Positions 7,725 to 16,612 of a stretch of 64,000 nucleotides of DNA are shown piece after piece. The position numbers and the translations under genes are program-made. The notes under the pieces are model-generated. The model had not been told where the DNA came from and searched no databases. It worked only from the letters and a program-made list of their open reading frames with translations. Where the stretch lies: NCBI RefSeq assembly GCF_043195135.1, contig NZ_JBAFWP010000007.1. The stretch is one strand, 5' to 3'. How positions within the stretch are numbered: position 1 is the first letter of the stretch; each line of letters opens with the position of its first letter. The stretch comes from NCEH01 sp043195135 (GTDB taxonomy: Bacteria; Pseudomonadota; Alphaproteobacteria; Rhizobiales; Xanthobacteraceae).

Positions 7725-9760
7725 GCGAGCCGGAGAGCAGCGGGCCGGAGCGCGCGGCCCGCCCTATCCTCCAGCAGCCGGTGGTGCCGCCCCGCACCGC
7801 CGTCATTCCGGTCGGTTCGGGCGCCGTCGGCACGCTCCTGGCGACCAGCGCCATCATTGCGATGCTGTATTTCGCGCGCGAAGTGCTGGTGCCGGTGGCG
7901 CTCGCCATGCTGCTGAGCTTCGTGCTCGCCCCCGTCATCGTGGTGCTGCGGCGGTTGAAGATACCCCGGACGCTGTCGGTCACCAGCGTGGTGGTGCTCA
8001 CCTTCCTCGGCCTCATTTCGCTGGGCGCGGTGGTGGCCAGCCAGGTGGCCGAACTGGCGGGGGATCTACCGCAATACCAGGTCAATATCCGCGACAAGAT
8101 CCGCTCCCTGCGGGGCGCGACCGAGGGGTCCGGAACGCTGGAGCGCGCGGCGCAGATGCTCCAGGACCTCGGCAATGAACTCGACCGGCCCCGGCCGCAA
8201 AGTCGGACGGGAAGCCCGAATGCCGACGCCGCCGAGCAACCGCCCCTGCCCGTGGAGATCCGTCAGCCCAATCCGGGCACCTTGGGCATGCTCGGCGCGG
8301 TGATGACGCCGCTCATCCACCCACTCGCGACCACCGGCATCATCTTCATCTTCCTCATCTTCATCCTGTTGCAGCGCGAGGACCTGCGCAATCGCTTCAT
8401 CCGCCTTGCGGGGGCCAGCGACATTCAGCGCACCACCGCCGCGCTCGACGATGCCGCGCGCCGCCTGTCCCGCTTCTTCCTCATGCAGGTGATGCTGAAC
8501 GCCGGCTTTGGCACGGTGATCGGCCTCGGCCTGTGGATGATCGGCGTCCCGAGCCCGCTCCTGTGGGGCTTGATGGCGGCGGTGCTTCGCTTCGTGCCTT
8601 ATATCGGCGCGATCATCGCCGCCCTTCTGCCGATCGCGCTCGCGCTCGCGGTGGATCCCGGCTGGAGCATCGTGCTCTCCACCATCGCCCTGTTCGCGCT
8701 CGTGGAGCCTCTGGTCGGCCACATCATCGAGCCGCTGGTCTATGGGCGCAGCACCGGCTTGTCGCCGGTGGCGGTGGTGGCATCGGCCACCTTCTGGACC
8801 TGGCTGTGGGGGCCGATCGGCCTCGTCCTCGCGACCCCCCTCACGCTCTGCGCCGTGGTGCTCGGCCGTCATGTGGACCAGCTGGAATTTCTCGACGTGA
8901 TGCTCGGCGACCGGCCGCCGCTCAGCGCGCCGGAGCTGTTCTACCAGCGCATGCTCGCCGGCGATCCCACCGAGGCGACCAGCAAGGCCGAGGAATTCCT
9001 GAAGGAGCGCAGCTTCCTGTCCTATCTCGACAATGTCGCCCTGCCCGGCCTGCGGCTCGCCCAGCAGGACCTCGCCCGCGGCACCCTGGACGATGCGCGC
9101 ATCGCGCGCCTGCGCCTCAGTCTCGGGGAATTGCTGGAGAATCTGTCCGATATCCCGGACGGCATTCCCAAGGGCGAGACCGACGAAGCGGAAGCCGAGG
9201 CGGCCGTCGCCCTCAGCCCGGCGGGCCGAGCCTATCCGGTGGTCGACCCCGGTGCGCTCCCGCCGCGGTGGCGTGGCGATGCTCCCATCCTGTGCATCGC
9301 GGCGCGGTCGGGCCTTGATCTTGCGGCAGCGGACCTGCTGGCGCATCTGCTGAGGCGGCACGGGCTCGCGGCGCGGGTCTATGGCCCGGAGACGCTGACG
9401 ATCGCCAATCTCGCCAATCTCAGCGGGTCCGATCTGGCGCTGACGATCCTGTCTTCGCTTGAGAGCCTGGGCACGGCGCACATGCGCTATTCGAGCCGGC
9501 GGCTGCGCCGGCGCTTGCCGGACAGCGCCATTCTGCTCGCGGCCTTTGGAGCCCATGAGGACGGTGCCATGCGCGCGGCGCTCGAAAGCCAATCCGCCAG
9601 CACTGTGGTGGCCACCACGCTCGAAGAGGCGCTGGCGGCGTGCCTGATCGCGGCGGGGGATGCGGTGGCGTCTTGCGACCCCACCGCCGTCGACGTGCCG
9701 CACCCCATCCCGGAGGGCCGCCCGGCCGCCAATCCCCGGACGGCAGCGGCCAGCGCTTAG
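7721..9760 (+). CDS. AI-2E/PerM-family membrane protein with long C-terminal extension
   Basis: The first ~400 of 679 residues match the AI-2E transporter (UPF0118/PerM) family: hydrophobic helices at about 33-75 and 82-105, a soluble loop, then a bundle from about 200 to 400 ending in VEPLVGHIIEPLVYG and the WTWLWGPIGLVLATPL helix pair. Family members move autoinducer-2 or act as ion antiporters, and the substrate here is unknown. After the last helix about 270 further residues are soluble. The last part (about 515-660, with LLRRHGLAARVYGPETL) looks like an alpha/beta Rossmann-type fold similar in outline to B12-binding-like domains; that is inference. It starts with an ATGA overlap on glgX. 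Confidence 0.85.
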   Translation: MSEPESSGPERAARPILQQPVVPPRTAVIPVGSGAVGTLLATSAIIAMLYFAREVLVPVALAMLLSFVLAPVIVVLRRLKIPRTLSVTSVVVLTFLGLISLGAVVASQVAELAGDLPQYQVNIRDKIRSLRGATEGSGTLERAAQMLQDLGNELDRPRPQSRTGSPNADAAEQPPLPVEIRQPNPGTLGMLGAVMTPLIHPLATTGIIFIFLIFILLQREDLRNRFIRLAGASDIQRTTAALDDAARRLSRFFLMQVMLNAGFGTVIGLGLWMIGVPSPLLWGLMAAVLRFVPYIGAIIAALLPIALALAVDPGWSIVLSTIALFALVEPLVGHIIEPLVYGRSTGLSPVAVVASATFWTWLWGPIGLVLATPLTLCAVVLGRHVDQLEFLDVMLGDRPPLSAPELFYQRMLAGDPTEATSKAEEFLKERSFLSYLDNVALPGLRLAQQDLARGTLDDARIARLRLSLGELLENLSDIPDGIPKGETDEAEAEAAVALSPAGRAYPVVDPGALPPRWRGDAPILCIAARSGLDLAAADLLAHLLRRHGLAARVYGPETLTIANLANLSGSDLALTILSSLESLGTAHMRYSSRRLRRRLPDSAILLAAFGAHEDGAMRAALESQSASTVVATTLEEALAACLIAAGDAVASCDPTAVDVPHPIPEGRPAANPRTAAASA

Positions 9761-10485
9761 CCGCCAAGCGCCTTGAGCATCAGCACCGCGAGAAAGCCGA
9801 GGAAGAAGGTCGCGGCAACGAAAGTCGTGTCCTCTCCATCCTCGTGGGCTTCCGCCAGCAATTCCTCGGTCACCAGATAAAGCAGGGCGGCGGTCGCGAA
9901 GGCGAGGATGCCCACCTGCCAGATTTCCGGCAAGGAGAGGAAGGCGAGCGCTCCCACCGCGCCGCCGATCGGCACCAGGATGGCGAGGGAAGCCGCCTTC
10001 ATCACCCCCCTGCCTCCGGCGCCCGGGCGGCTCAGCGACACGCTCGTGGCGAGGCCGAGGAAGAAGACTTCCAGCGTCAGGGCCGCGACGATCACCAGCC
10101 CGCTTTCCGGCGCGGCGGCAATCGCGACCGCGCAGAGCAGGCCGTCGACGAACAGGTCCAGCCCGACGGTGACCAGCAGGCCAGTGCTGCTTCCGCCCCC
10201 CTTTTCGTCGGGCGCGTCGTCGTCCTTCTCTGCCCCCTCGCCGAGCCAGCGCTTGATCGCGAGCATCAGCGCACCGCCGAGGCAAAAGCCGATGGCGATT
10301 CCGAGCGGATGGGATTCGCCGAGTTCCGGCAGCAGTTCCGCGCCCACGGCGGCCATCACCACGCCGGCGGTGAAATGCTGCACGGCGCTGCGGATCGTCG
10401 CGCCGGGATGCCAGACAAAGCCCAGCAGGGCGCCGACCACAACGGCGGCGGCGGGGATCAAGGTCAAAAGAACGGAATTCAGCAT
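9757..10485 (-). CDS. ZIP-family metal cation transporter
   Basis: This 242-residue membrane protein resembles ZIP (ZupT-like) divalent metal importers. It has about eight hydrophobic segments and the paired metal-site helices typical of the family: HFTAGVVMAAVGAELLPEL near residue 40 and a later VTVGLDLFVDGLLCAVAIA helix. The loop between them (GEGAEKDDDAPDEKGGGSS) is acidic. The last helices carry LYLVTEELLAEAHEDGED. ATG at 10483-10485 is preferred over an ATG nine codons upstream, because the hydrophobic helix then starts at the N terminus. It converges on the AI-2E gene, and the stop codons overlap: TAA on minus at 9757-9759 and TAG on plus at 9758-9760. Confidence 0.8.
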   Translation of the reverse strand: MLNSVLLTLIPAAAVVVGALLGFVWHPGATIRSAVQHFTAGVVMAAVGAELLPELGESHPLGIAIGFCLGGALMLAIKRWLGEGAEKDDDAPDEKGGGSSTGLLVTVGLDLFVDGLLCAVAIAAAPESGLVIVAALTLEVFFLGLATSVSLSRPGAGGRGVMKAASLAILVPIGGAVGALAFLSLPEIWQVGILAFATAALLYLVTEELLAEAHEDGEDTTFVAATFFLGFLAVLMLKALGG

Positions 10486-10675
10486 GCTCGGAGCCCCTGG
10501 GCAGTCCGGCATGCTCTAGGGCTTTAGCGTGACAGGGCGACGAAGCGCCGGGCGTTCAAATCGCGGAACGTCATCGGGCGCGAGGCAGTGGGACCCGGTG
10601 CCTTTCCGCCCGATGGCCGCCATCGCCACCGGTGGGGGCGGGCTGTGGCTTGGATCAGATTTTCAGGGATTTGAA

Positions 10676-10753
10676 TGGTCGGAGCGAGAGGATTTGAACC
10701 TCCGACCCCTAGTCCCCCAGACTAGTGCGCTAACCGGGCTGCGCTACGCTCCG
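10676..10753 (-). tRNA. tRNA-Pro (anticodon GGG)
   Basis: The minus strand folds as a complete tRNA. The acceptor stem CGGAGCG pairs with CGCTCCG, followed by discriminator A and an encoded CCA. The anticodon stem-loop is CTAGT-CTGGGGG-ACTAG, giving anticodon GGG (reads CCC and CCU), and the T-loop GGTTCAAATCC is canonical. The CGG 5' end is typical of proline tRNAs. Confidence 0.97.
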
Positions 10754-11176
10754 ACGTGGAGGGGAGGCTTAGACCATCGCGTTGGCGGCTACAAGAGTGA
10801 AATGCGGGGCTATCCACCGCCCTTCGCGCCCCCTGGGCGAAAACCTCCGATGCGCGTCCGACATCCCCAAAATGGCCAGGACGGTATTTGAGCACTATGG
10901 GGCCGGAATCGGGCGAGGCGCCGAACACGGTCGCGCGACTTTGGCACGTGACATTTTTATTTATCAGTAAAAGATTGCCTCAAACAACAAGTGCGATCGA
11001 ATATCGTTGTTACCTTGATAGAAACTTGACGTTAACTTTGATCTATACTGATCCATTCTGGTGCAATTTTTAAGCTTAGCCGTGAGATATCATGATTTCG
11101 CCGCGGAACAGTGACATTCTCGCCTGAATAGAACGTCATTCGCCGACCTCCCATCAACAACATGGAGGTCGAGGGA
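10754..11176. other. Non-coding stretch with an AT-rich core before the RlpA-like gene
   Basis: I see no convincing gene here. From about 10940 to 11100 the base composition drops sharply compared with the flanks (TATTTATCAG, GTTAACTTTGATCTATAC). TTGACG at about 11027 and TATACT at about 11045 are only 12 bases apart, too close for a standard promoter. The patch is probably the promoter region of the gene starting at 11177. Confidence 0.5.
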
Positions 11177-11647
11177 ATGGAGATCCAGAAGGGGTTTCTG
11201 ATCGGAACGTTTGCGCTGACGCTCGGCGCGTTCTGTACACCAGCCAAAGCCGATGCCGGACAGACCGGTGTTGCTTCCTACTATTGGCAGGGACGGGGCA
11301 CCGCAAGCGGCGAACGTTTCAATCCCAATGCCCTGACTGCGGCCCATCGCTCGCTCCCCTTCGGAACGAAGGTTCGCGTGACCAACCTGCGCAATGGCCG
11401 CACAGTGGTGGTCCGCATCAACGACCGTGGACCGTTCGTCCGGGGTCGCATTATCGACGTCTCGCGAGCCGCGGCGTCAGAACTGGGATTCACCGGCCAC
11501 GGCGTGACGCGCGTTTCCGTCGCCGTGCTGGGCCGTGAGCAGGTGGCGGAAGCCGCTCCGGACCAGGATCGGGCCGCGACACCTGCCGCGCCGGTCAATC
11601 TGTTCGCGTGGCTCCAGCAGCCTCAGGTGGAAGAGCCCGCCAACTGA
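11177..11647 (+). CDS. rlpA: RlpA-like septal ring/DPBB-domain exported protein
   Basis: This 156-residue exported protein has a double-psi beta-barrel of the RlpA family. The family's better-studied members are lytic transglycosylases acting on denuded glycan at the septum. A signal peptide covers about residues 1-26 (FLIGTFALTLGAFC, cleavage near AKA-DAG). There is no clear lipobox Cys at the cleavage site, so it may be periplasmic rather than a lipoprotein. The barrel shows GVASYYWQGRGTASGERF, LPFGTKVRVTNLRNGR and VRINDRGPFVRGRIIDVS, including the conserved Asp of NDRGPF. There is no C-terminal SPOR domain. ATG at 11177 is chosen because GGAGG lies 8 bases upstream; an in-frame ATG at 11162 lacks that site. 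Confidence 0.85.
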   Translation: MEIQKGFLIGTFALTLGAFCTPAKADAGQTGVASYYWQGRGTASGERFNPNALTAAHRSLPFGTKVRVTNLRNGRTVVVRINDRGPFVRGRIIDVSRAAASELGFTGHGVTRVSVAVLGREQVAEAAPDQDRAATPAAPVNLFAWLQQPQVEEPAN

Positions 11648-11653
11648 CGAGAC

Positions 11654-11684
11654 CGGGTGCCGTTCGCCGTTCGCACGGCACCCG
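11654..11684 (+). terminator. Hairpin after the RlpA-like gene
   Basis: CGGGTGCCGT and ACGGCACCCG form a perfect 10-bp stem with an 11-base loop, starting 7 bases after the stop. No T-run follows, so intrinsic termination would be weak. It may instead protect the 3' end or work with Rho. Confidence 0.5.
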
Positions 11685-11783
11685 CCTTCGGCCTTCCGCC
11701 CGAAACCCCGCGAGAAAGCGGGGCGCGACGCATGCCTCCGGTTCAGCGAGCCGGGACCGCGCCGCATCGAGGGACCGCGCGGC

Positions 11784-13499
11784 TTATTGCGAAGGTTCGT
11801 CCGGGCGCTCCACCGCCGCGCCCAGCAGACGGCGGCATTCCCCCAGTTCATAGAGCGTCGCCTGAAGGCGATGCACGTCGTCGCGCGACAGAACGGGCGT
11901 CGGAACCGGCGGCGTGCCCACCACGCGCGGCTCGGAGCGCAGGTGCGGCGGCAGATACTGCTCGGGCGGACCCGGCCGATGAGGCTCGCGCGGCGGACCC
12001 TCCGGCCGGAAGCCCTGATGATGGTCCCACCGCAACGGCTCCGGATCCTCCAACTCGAATTCCTCCACCGGGCCGGTCAAGGGCCCAAGCCGCAGTTTGC
12101 CGGGCGCCTCGGCTGCCGCAACCCCATGCGGCCGTGCCGGCGCGTAGGCCTCGGGGCGACGGCCGTCGCGGCGATCATCGGCCCGCAGAGGCGAGGCACC
12201 GGGATGCGGATTGCGGGGTTCCGCCCCGAGGTCCGCCGCGAATCGCGGCTCCTCCTCGCGCCACTCGCGCGGCCAGTCGTCCGCCGCCGGCGCGGTTCCC
12301 CGGGCCGGACCGGGTGGCGGGCGGCGCTCGCCCTCGCGCATGTCCGCCCGGAACGTCACCTCCCGGTCGTCCTCGCGTGGCGCTTCACCGCGTGGGGCGT
12401 CCGCCCGCCGCGCGCGCGGCGGGATATAGTCTTCCGGCGGGCCGGGCACATGCTCCTTCAGCCGCCGGATACGGGCGTCCAGGGGTTCGGAAATCTGGGT
12501 GCTGTCGGGGCCGAAGGCATCATCGTCGAAGAACGGCAGCAGAGGGTCTTCCAGTTCCGGCACCGGCGGCGGCTCGGGGAGCCGTGAGGCCGGTCCGCGC
12601 GTCGGGCGACGCTGGGGAACAACGGGCCGGCTCACCCGCTCGGGCTCGCGCCGGGGTTCGGGCGCGAACGAGGGCGCGGCGCGCGGCGGTGGCGCATAGG
12701 GCTCCGCCTCGTCTTCCTCCATGTCCTCCGCGTCGCGATAGGCCGGCTCGGGCATCCGGCGGTAGAAGCTCTCGTCGTCCCGGTCGAGCCTCGGCTCGAT
12801 CGGCGCGGCAGGCGCGCCGGCACGGCGCGGGGCTGAAGCCCGCTCCACGGGCGCGGCCGGCGCGCGCGGCATTACCGGAGGCTCCAGGCGCGGCTCGACG
12901 GGCGCCTCGTGGCGGCGGGTGTGCTGCGAGAATTCGGGAAACGGCAGTTCCGCGATGACCGGAGGTTCCTCGACGGGCGGTTCCGCGCGGGTTTTGCCGC
13001 GGCGTGGCAACAGGCCGAGGAAGCCACCGAAGCCCCCCTGAACCGCGTCGCCCTGCCCGCGCGCATCGGCGGACCGCCGGCGCGGCTCGGGTTCGATATC
13101 GCTTGCGTATGGCGCTTCGTCATAGGGATCCGGCGCGGGCGGCCGCCGGCGCGGCGCTTCGGCACGTGCCGGGGCGGGCTGCGGCACCGGCTGGAAGCCC
13201 GCCGGCTCTTCCTCTATGGCGAGATCCTGGACGTAGTGAATTCCCTGCTCTTTCAGGATCCGCTGCACACCCTTGATGGTGTAGCCTTCGCCGTAGAGCA
13301 GGTGGCGCACGCCCCGCAGGAGGTCCACATCCTCGGGCCGGTAGAATCTGCGGCCGCCGGCCCGCTTAATGGGCTTAATCTGCGTGAAGCGGGTTTCCCA
13401 GAAGCGCAGGACGTGCTGGGGCAGTTCGAGATCCTCGGCCACCTCGCTGATGGTGCGAAAGGCGTCCGGTGATTTGTCCGTTTGCCTCGCTCCGGACAC
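11784..13499 (-). CDS. MerR-family regulator with a very long disordered tail
   Basis: This 571-residue protein has an N-terminal MerR DNA-binding domain (about 14-95) with FRTISEVAEDLELPQHVLRF, RAGGRRFYRPEDVDLL and YGEGYTIKGVQRILKEQG. The remaining ~470 residues are rich in Pro, Arg, Glu and Ala (for example PRRRPPAPDPYDEAPYA) and have no visible fold. No metal-binding Cys set is present. The short final segment (DDVHRLQATLYELGECRRLL) looks helical again and could be an oligomer or effector region. A MerR gene with such a tail next to ihfA is a common alphaproteobacterial arrangement. The target is unknown. It lies downstream of ihfA on the same strand. Confidence 0.8.
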   Translation of the reverse strand: MSGARQTDKSPDAFRTISEVAEDLELPQHVLRFWETRFTQIKPIKRAGGRRFYRPEDVDLLRGVRHLLYGEGYTIKGVQRILKEQGIHYVQDLAIEEEPAGFQPVPQPAPARAEAPRRRPPAPDPYDEAPYASDIEPEPRRRSADARGQGDAVQGGFGGFLGLLPRRGKTRAEPPVEEPPVIAELPFPEFSQHTRRHEAPVEPRLEPPVMPRAPAAPVERASAPRRAGAPAAPIEPRLDRDDESFYRRMPEPAYRDAEDMEEDEAEPYAPPPRAAPSFAPEPRREPERVSRPVVPQRRPTRGPASRLPEPPPVPELEDPLLPFFDDDAFGPDSTQISEPLDARIRRLKEHVPGPPEDYIPPRARRADAPRGEAPREDDREVTFRADMREGERRPPPGPARGTAPAADDWPREWREEEPRFAADLGAEPRNPHPGASPLRADDRRDGRRPEAYAPARPHGVAAAEAPGKLRLGPLTGPVEEFELEDPEPLRWDHHQGFRPEGPPREPHRPGPPEQYLPPHLRSEPRVVGTPPVPTPVLSRDDVHRLQATLYELGECRRLLGAAVERPDEPSQ

Positions 13500-13547
13500 G
13501 TGCGCTCGCCTCCATGCACTGCGGGCGATTCTTCCCGCACCCGCGGA

Positions 13548-13865
13548 TCAGTCGCGATCCAGGCCGTTTTCTGTGCGCCCGTTTATGCGATTCTTCAAGA
13601 TGCTGGATGGTTTGAAGACCATGACCCGGCGAGGCTCGATGGGCACCTCTTCCCCGGTCTTCGGATTGCGGCCGATGCGCTGTCCCTTGGACCGCACGAC
13701 GAACGAACCGAAAGACGAAAGCTTCACCGTCTCGCCCTTGGCGAGGCAGTCGGCGATCTCGCTCAGAACGAGTTCTACAAGCGCTGCGGATTCCGTCCGC
13801 GACAGGCCCACCTGTTGGTAGACCGCCTCACAGAGATCGGCACGCGTTATGGTCTTACCAGCCAT
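13548..13865 (-). CDS. ihfA: Integration host factor subunit alpha
   Basis: IhfA pairs with IhfB to bend DNA at promoters, origins and recombination sites. The 105-residue protein has the HU/IHF fold. It begins TITRADLCEAVYQQVGLSR, continues with LSSFGSFVVRSKGQRIGRNP, and has the DNA-intercalating arm RNPKTGEEVPIEPRRVMVF with its Pro. The ATG at 13863-13865 gives the family N terminus; an upstream ATG would add six atypical residues. It sits between fabH and merR, as in many relatives, and probably belongs to the plsX-fabH transcript. Confidence 0.96.
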   Translation of the reverse strand: MAGKTITRADLCEAVYQQVGLSRTESAALVELVLSEIADCLAKGETVKLSSFGSFVVRSKGQRIGRNPKTGEEVPIEPRRVMVFKPSSILKNRINGRTENGLDRD

Positions 13866-13951
13866 ATGTCTCCCCGGCCCCAAGAGAGAGGGACAGCCGC
13901 TGCGACCCTATCCACTCAGGGCGAGGCTGGTCAACGTCATTAATGATCTAC

Positions 13952-14926
13952 TTACCATCGGATTAGCGCGGAGCCCCAGGTGAAGCCGCCGCCCATCGCC
14001 TCCAGCAAAACCAAGTCGCCGGTTTTGATGCGGCCGTCCTTGTGCGCCGTGTCGAGCGCCAGGGGGATGGACGCGGCAGAGGTATTCCCATGGAGATCCA
14101 CGGTGGTCACAACCTTGGAGGGTGCAATTCCAAGCTTCTGCGCGCTCGCATCGATGATTCGGCGGTTGGCCTGATGGGGGACGAACCAGTCGATGGTCTC
14201 CGCCGAGGCTCCGGTTGCCGCAAAGGCATCCTCGATCACATCGGTGATCATGCCCACCGCATGCTTGAAAACCTCGCGGCCTTCCATGCGCAGATGCCCG
14301 ACGGTCTGGGTGGAGGACGGGCCGCCATCCACAAACAATTTGCTGCGGTGGCGCCCATCCGAGCGCAGATGGGTGGTCAGAATGCCCCGTTCGCCGGCCT
14401 CAAGGGAATCATGCGCTTCGAGCACGACGGCGCCGGCGCCGTCGCCGAACAGAACGCAGGTGCCGCGATCTTCCCAATCGAGGATGCGGGAGAAGGTCTC
14501 GGCGCCGATCACCAGCGCCCGCTTGAAGCTTCCGGTGCGCAGATGGGCATCCGCCGTGGCCAGGGCGAACACGAAGCCGGAGCACACCGCCTGGAGGTCG
14601 AACGCCGCCCCGTGGGTAATGCCGAGTTCCGCTTGCACGGTTGCGGCGGTCGCGGGAAAGGTCTGGTCGGGCGTGGATGTGGCGAGGATGATGAGGTCGA
14701 TATCCCCGGCCGAGAGCCCGGCATCGGCCAGCGCGCGGGTCGCCGCCTGGCGCGCAAGATCCGACGTCAGCTCGCCGGTCGCGGCGATATGCCGCTCGCG
14801 AATGCCGGTCCGCTGCACGATCCATTCGTCCGAGGTGTCAACCGAGCGGGCAAGTTCGCTGTTGGTGAGGACTCGTTCCGGCAGATAAGAACCCACACCC
14901 CGGACCACGGACTTGATTAAGCTCAC
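13952..14926 (-). CDS. fabH: 3-oxoacyl-ACP synthase III (FabH)
   Basis: FabH condenses acetyl-CoA with malonyl-ACP to start fatty acid synthesis. It has 324 residues, the family length. The catalytic triad is visible: Cys115 in LQAVCSGFVFAL, His in VPHQANRRIID and Asn in DLHGNTSAASIPLAL. The substrate-loop motif DEWIVQRTGIRERH is near residues 33-46. Its ATG overlaps the plsX stop (ATGA at 14923-14926), which couples the two. ihfA follows about 85 bases downstream. Confidence 0.97.
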   Translation of the reverse strand: MSLIKSVVRGVGSYLPERVLTNSELARSVDTSDEWIVQRTGIRERHIAATGELTSDLARQAATRALADAGLSAGDIDLIILATSTPDQTFPATAATVQAELGITHGAAFDLQAVCSGFVFALATADAHLRTGSFKRALVIGAETFSRILDWEDRGTCVLFGDGAGAVVLEAHDSLEAGERGILTTHLRSDGRHRSKLFVDGGPSSTQTVGHLRMEGREVFKHAVGMITDVIEDAFAATGASAETIDWFVPHQANRRIIDASAQKLGIAPSKVVTTVDLHGNTSAASIPLALDTAHKDGRIKTGDLVLLEAMGGGFTWGSALIRW

Positions 14927-15996
14927 GATTGACCTTCCGCTTCTGCCGGCGACGTCGCGCCCGTCCCGTCGGACGAAGGCACGCGCGCGAGGAGGCTGGT
15001 TTTGATGCGCGACAGCAGCTGATGCCGCACCATGTCGTAGCCGAGATCCACGGCCGCGGCGAAACCCTCCGCGTCGGCGCCGCCGTGGCTCTTGATCACC
15101 ACGCCGTTGAGGCCGAGGAAGACCCCGCCGTTCGAGCGCCGCGGGTCCATCTTCTCCCGCAGGACGCGGAACGCGTCGCGGGCCAGGAGATAGCCGAGCC
15201 GGGTGCGCCAGGTGCGCCCCATGGCTGAGCGCAGATAGCTCGCCAGCTGCTTGGCCGTGCCTTCGGCGGTCTTAAGCGCGATATTGCCGGAAAACCCTTC
15301 CGTCACAACCACATCGACCGTTCCCGCGCCGATGTCGTTGCCTTCTACGAAGCCGTGATAGAGCAGGTCGGTCGCGGTGTCCTCGCGCAGCAGGCGGCCG
15401 GCTTCCTTGACCTCCTCGACGCCCTTGATCTCTTCCACGCCCACGTTCAGCAGGCCGATGGTCGGACGTTCGATGGCCAGCACGGACCGCGCCATGGCGG
15501 AGCCCATGATGGCCATCTCGACGAGGCTCTGCGCCGTGGCGCCGATGGAGGCGCCCACATCGAGCACGATGCTTTCCCCGCGCAGGGTCGGCCAGATGGC
15601 GGCGATTGCCGGCCGGCCGATGCCGGGCATCGTGCGCAGATTGAACTTGGCCATGGCCATCAGCGCGCCGGTGTTGCCGGCGGAGACCGCGGCATCGGCA
15701 TCGTGCGTCTTCACCGCATCGATGGCACGCCACATGGAGGATTTGTAGCGACCGTTGCGGAGCGCCTGGCTGGGCTTGTCGTCCATGCCGACGACGATCT
15801 CGGTGTGGACGACGCGCGAGGCGGCGGCGAGGTTCGGATGCGCCGCCAGCACCGCACGCACGCGCTCTTCATTCCCGAACAGGATGAATTGCGTGTCGGG
15901 GTGGCGCTCAAGCGCAATCGCGGCGCCAGCGAGAACGGTCTCGGGACCATGGTCTCCGCCCATGGCGTCAACGGCGATGCGAACGGGCACGGTCAT
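14923..15996 (-). CDS. plsX: Phosphate acyltransferase PlsX
   Basis: PlsX makes acyl-phosphate from acyl-ACP, the donor for PlsY in phospholipid synthesis at the inner membrane. The chosen start (ATG 15994-15996) gives 357 residues beginning VPVRIAVDAMGGDHGPETVL, the standard N terminus. An in-frame ATG 28 codons upstream would add an atypical extension. Other family motifs are SAGNTGALMAMAKFNLRTM, RPAIAAIWPT and EGFSGNIALKTAEGTAK. Its stop overlaps the fabH start. The gene upstream is the YceD/DUF177 protein, the usual partner of plsX, although rpmF is not between them. Confidence 0.96.
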   Translation of the reverse strand: MTVPVRIAVDAMGGDHGPETVLAGAAIALERHPDTQFILFGNEERVRAVLAAHPNLAAASRVVHTEIVVGMDDKPSQALRNGRYKSSMWRAIDAVKTHDADAAVSAGNTGALMAMAKFNLRTMPGIGRPAIAAIWPTLRGESIVLDVGASIGATAQSLVEMAIMGSAMARSVLAIERPTIGLLNVGVEEIKGVEEVKEAGRLLREDTATDLLYHGFVEGNDIGAGTVDVVVTEGFSGNIALKTAEGTAKQLASYLRSAMGRTWRTRLGYLLARDAFRVLREKMDPRRSNGGVFLGLNGVVIKSHGGADAEGFAAAVDLGYDMVRHQLLSRIKTSLLARVPSSDGTGATSPAEAEGQS

Positions 15997-16096
15997 CGAG
16001 GCAAACGTTCCAGCTTGTTCCGCGGACGAGGCACCCGCTTCAGAGCGGCCGGACAATAACCACTCGGGCGCACACCGCAATATTTGACGCAGGCAA

Positions 16097-16612
16097 TCAA
16101 GATTTGTCTTTCAGGCGGGCGAGTTCCGCGAAGGGAGAGAGCGCTTCCGGCGCCTCGACGATGGGTTCGAATTCCTCCCCGGGCATGCGCGGATACGGGT
16201 CCAGCGCGAGCGAGAGGAATTCCGTTACGAGATGCCCGAGGTCGATGCCGCCGTCGACGATGGCGTCGGGCTGATCCAGCTCGGCTTCCGGGTCCTCCGT
16301 ATCGACCACGTGGGCGGCGATGGCTTCCTCGGGCGCGAAATGGACATCGATCTCCTCTTCGAGGTCGGTGTCGAACGGCTCCAGCGAGACCACGGAAATC
16401 TGGCGCACCTGCGCCTTCAGCCGCCCGGCCACATGGGCGCCCGCGCCCTCCGGGGTGATCCGCAGCTCGGCGGTCAGGCCGTGGACGGCGGGAATGTCGA
16501 GGAAGCGGGCCAGCGCCGCCCGCTGCGCCGCGTCGGGCACGAGCGTTTCGGCGAGGCCGTGGGCCGGCACGTCGGCCAGGGACACGCGATGGATGTAAGG
16601 CAGATCAGTCAT
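16097..16612 (-). CDS. YceD/DUF177 family protein
   Basis: This 171-residue acidic protein matches DUF177 (YceD), a family linked in E. coli and plants to 23S rRNA accumulation. Visible features are an N-terminal LPYIHRVSLADVPAHG, the central DTDLEEEIDVHFAPEE strand, and the conserved C-terminal part DGGIDLGHLVTEFLSLAL followed by DPYPRMPG. No enzyme motif is visible. The ATG at 16610-16612 overlaps the end of the bc1 chaperone gene by 8 bases, so they are translated together. plsX follows, a very conserved neighbour. Confidence 0.88.
   Translation of the reverse strand: MTDLPYIHRVSLADVPAHGLAETLVPDAAQRAALARFLDIPAVHGLTAELRITPEGAGAHVAGRLKAQVRQISVVSLEPFDTDLEEEIDVHFAPEEAIAAHVVDTEDPEAELDQPDAIVDGGIDLGHLVTEFLSLALDPYPRMPGEEFEPIVEAPEALSPFAELARLKDKS

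Noticed and set aside
8066..10285. Long open frame (over 700 codons) on the minus strand opposite the AI-2E gene
   Set aside because: It is opposite a gene with clear family similarity and codon bias, and its translation is Arg/Gly/Ala-rich with no fold. High GC makes such shadows common.
11027..11050. TTGACG/TATACT promoter before the RlpA-like gene
   Set aside because: The two boxes are only 12 bases apart, too close for sigma-70 recognition.
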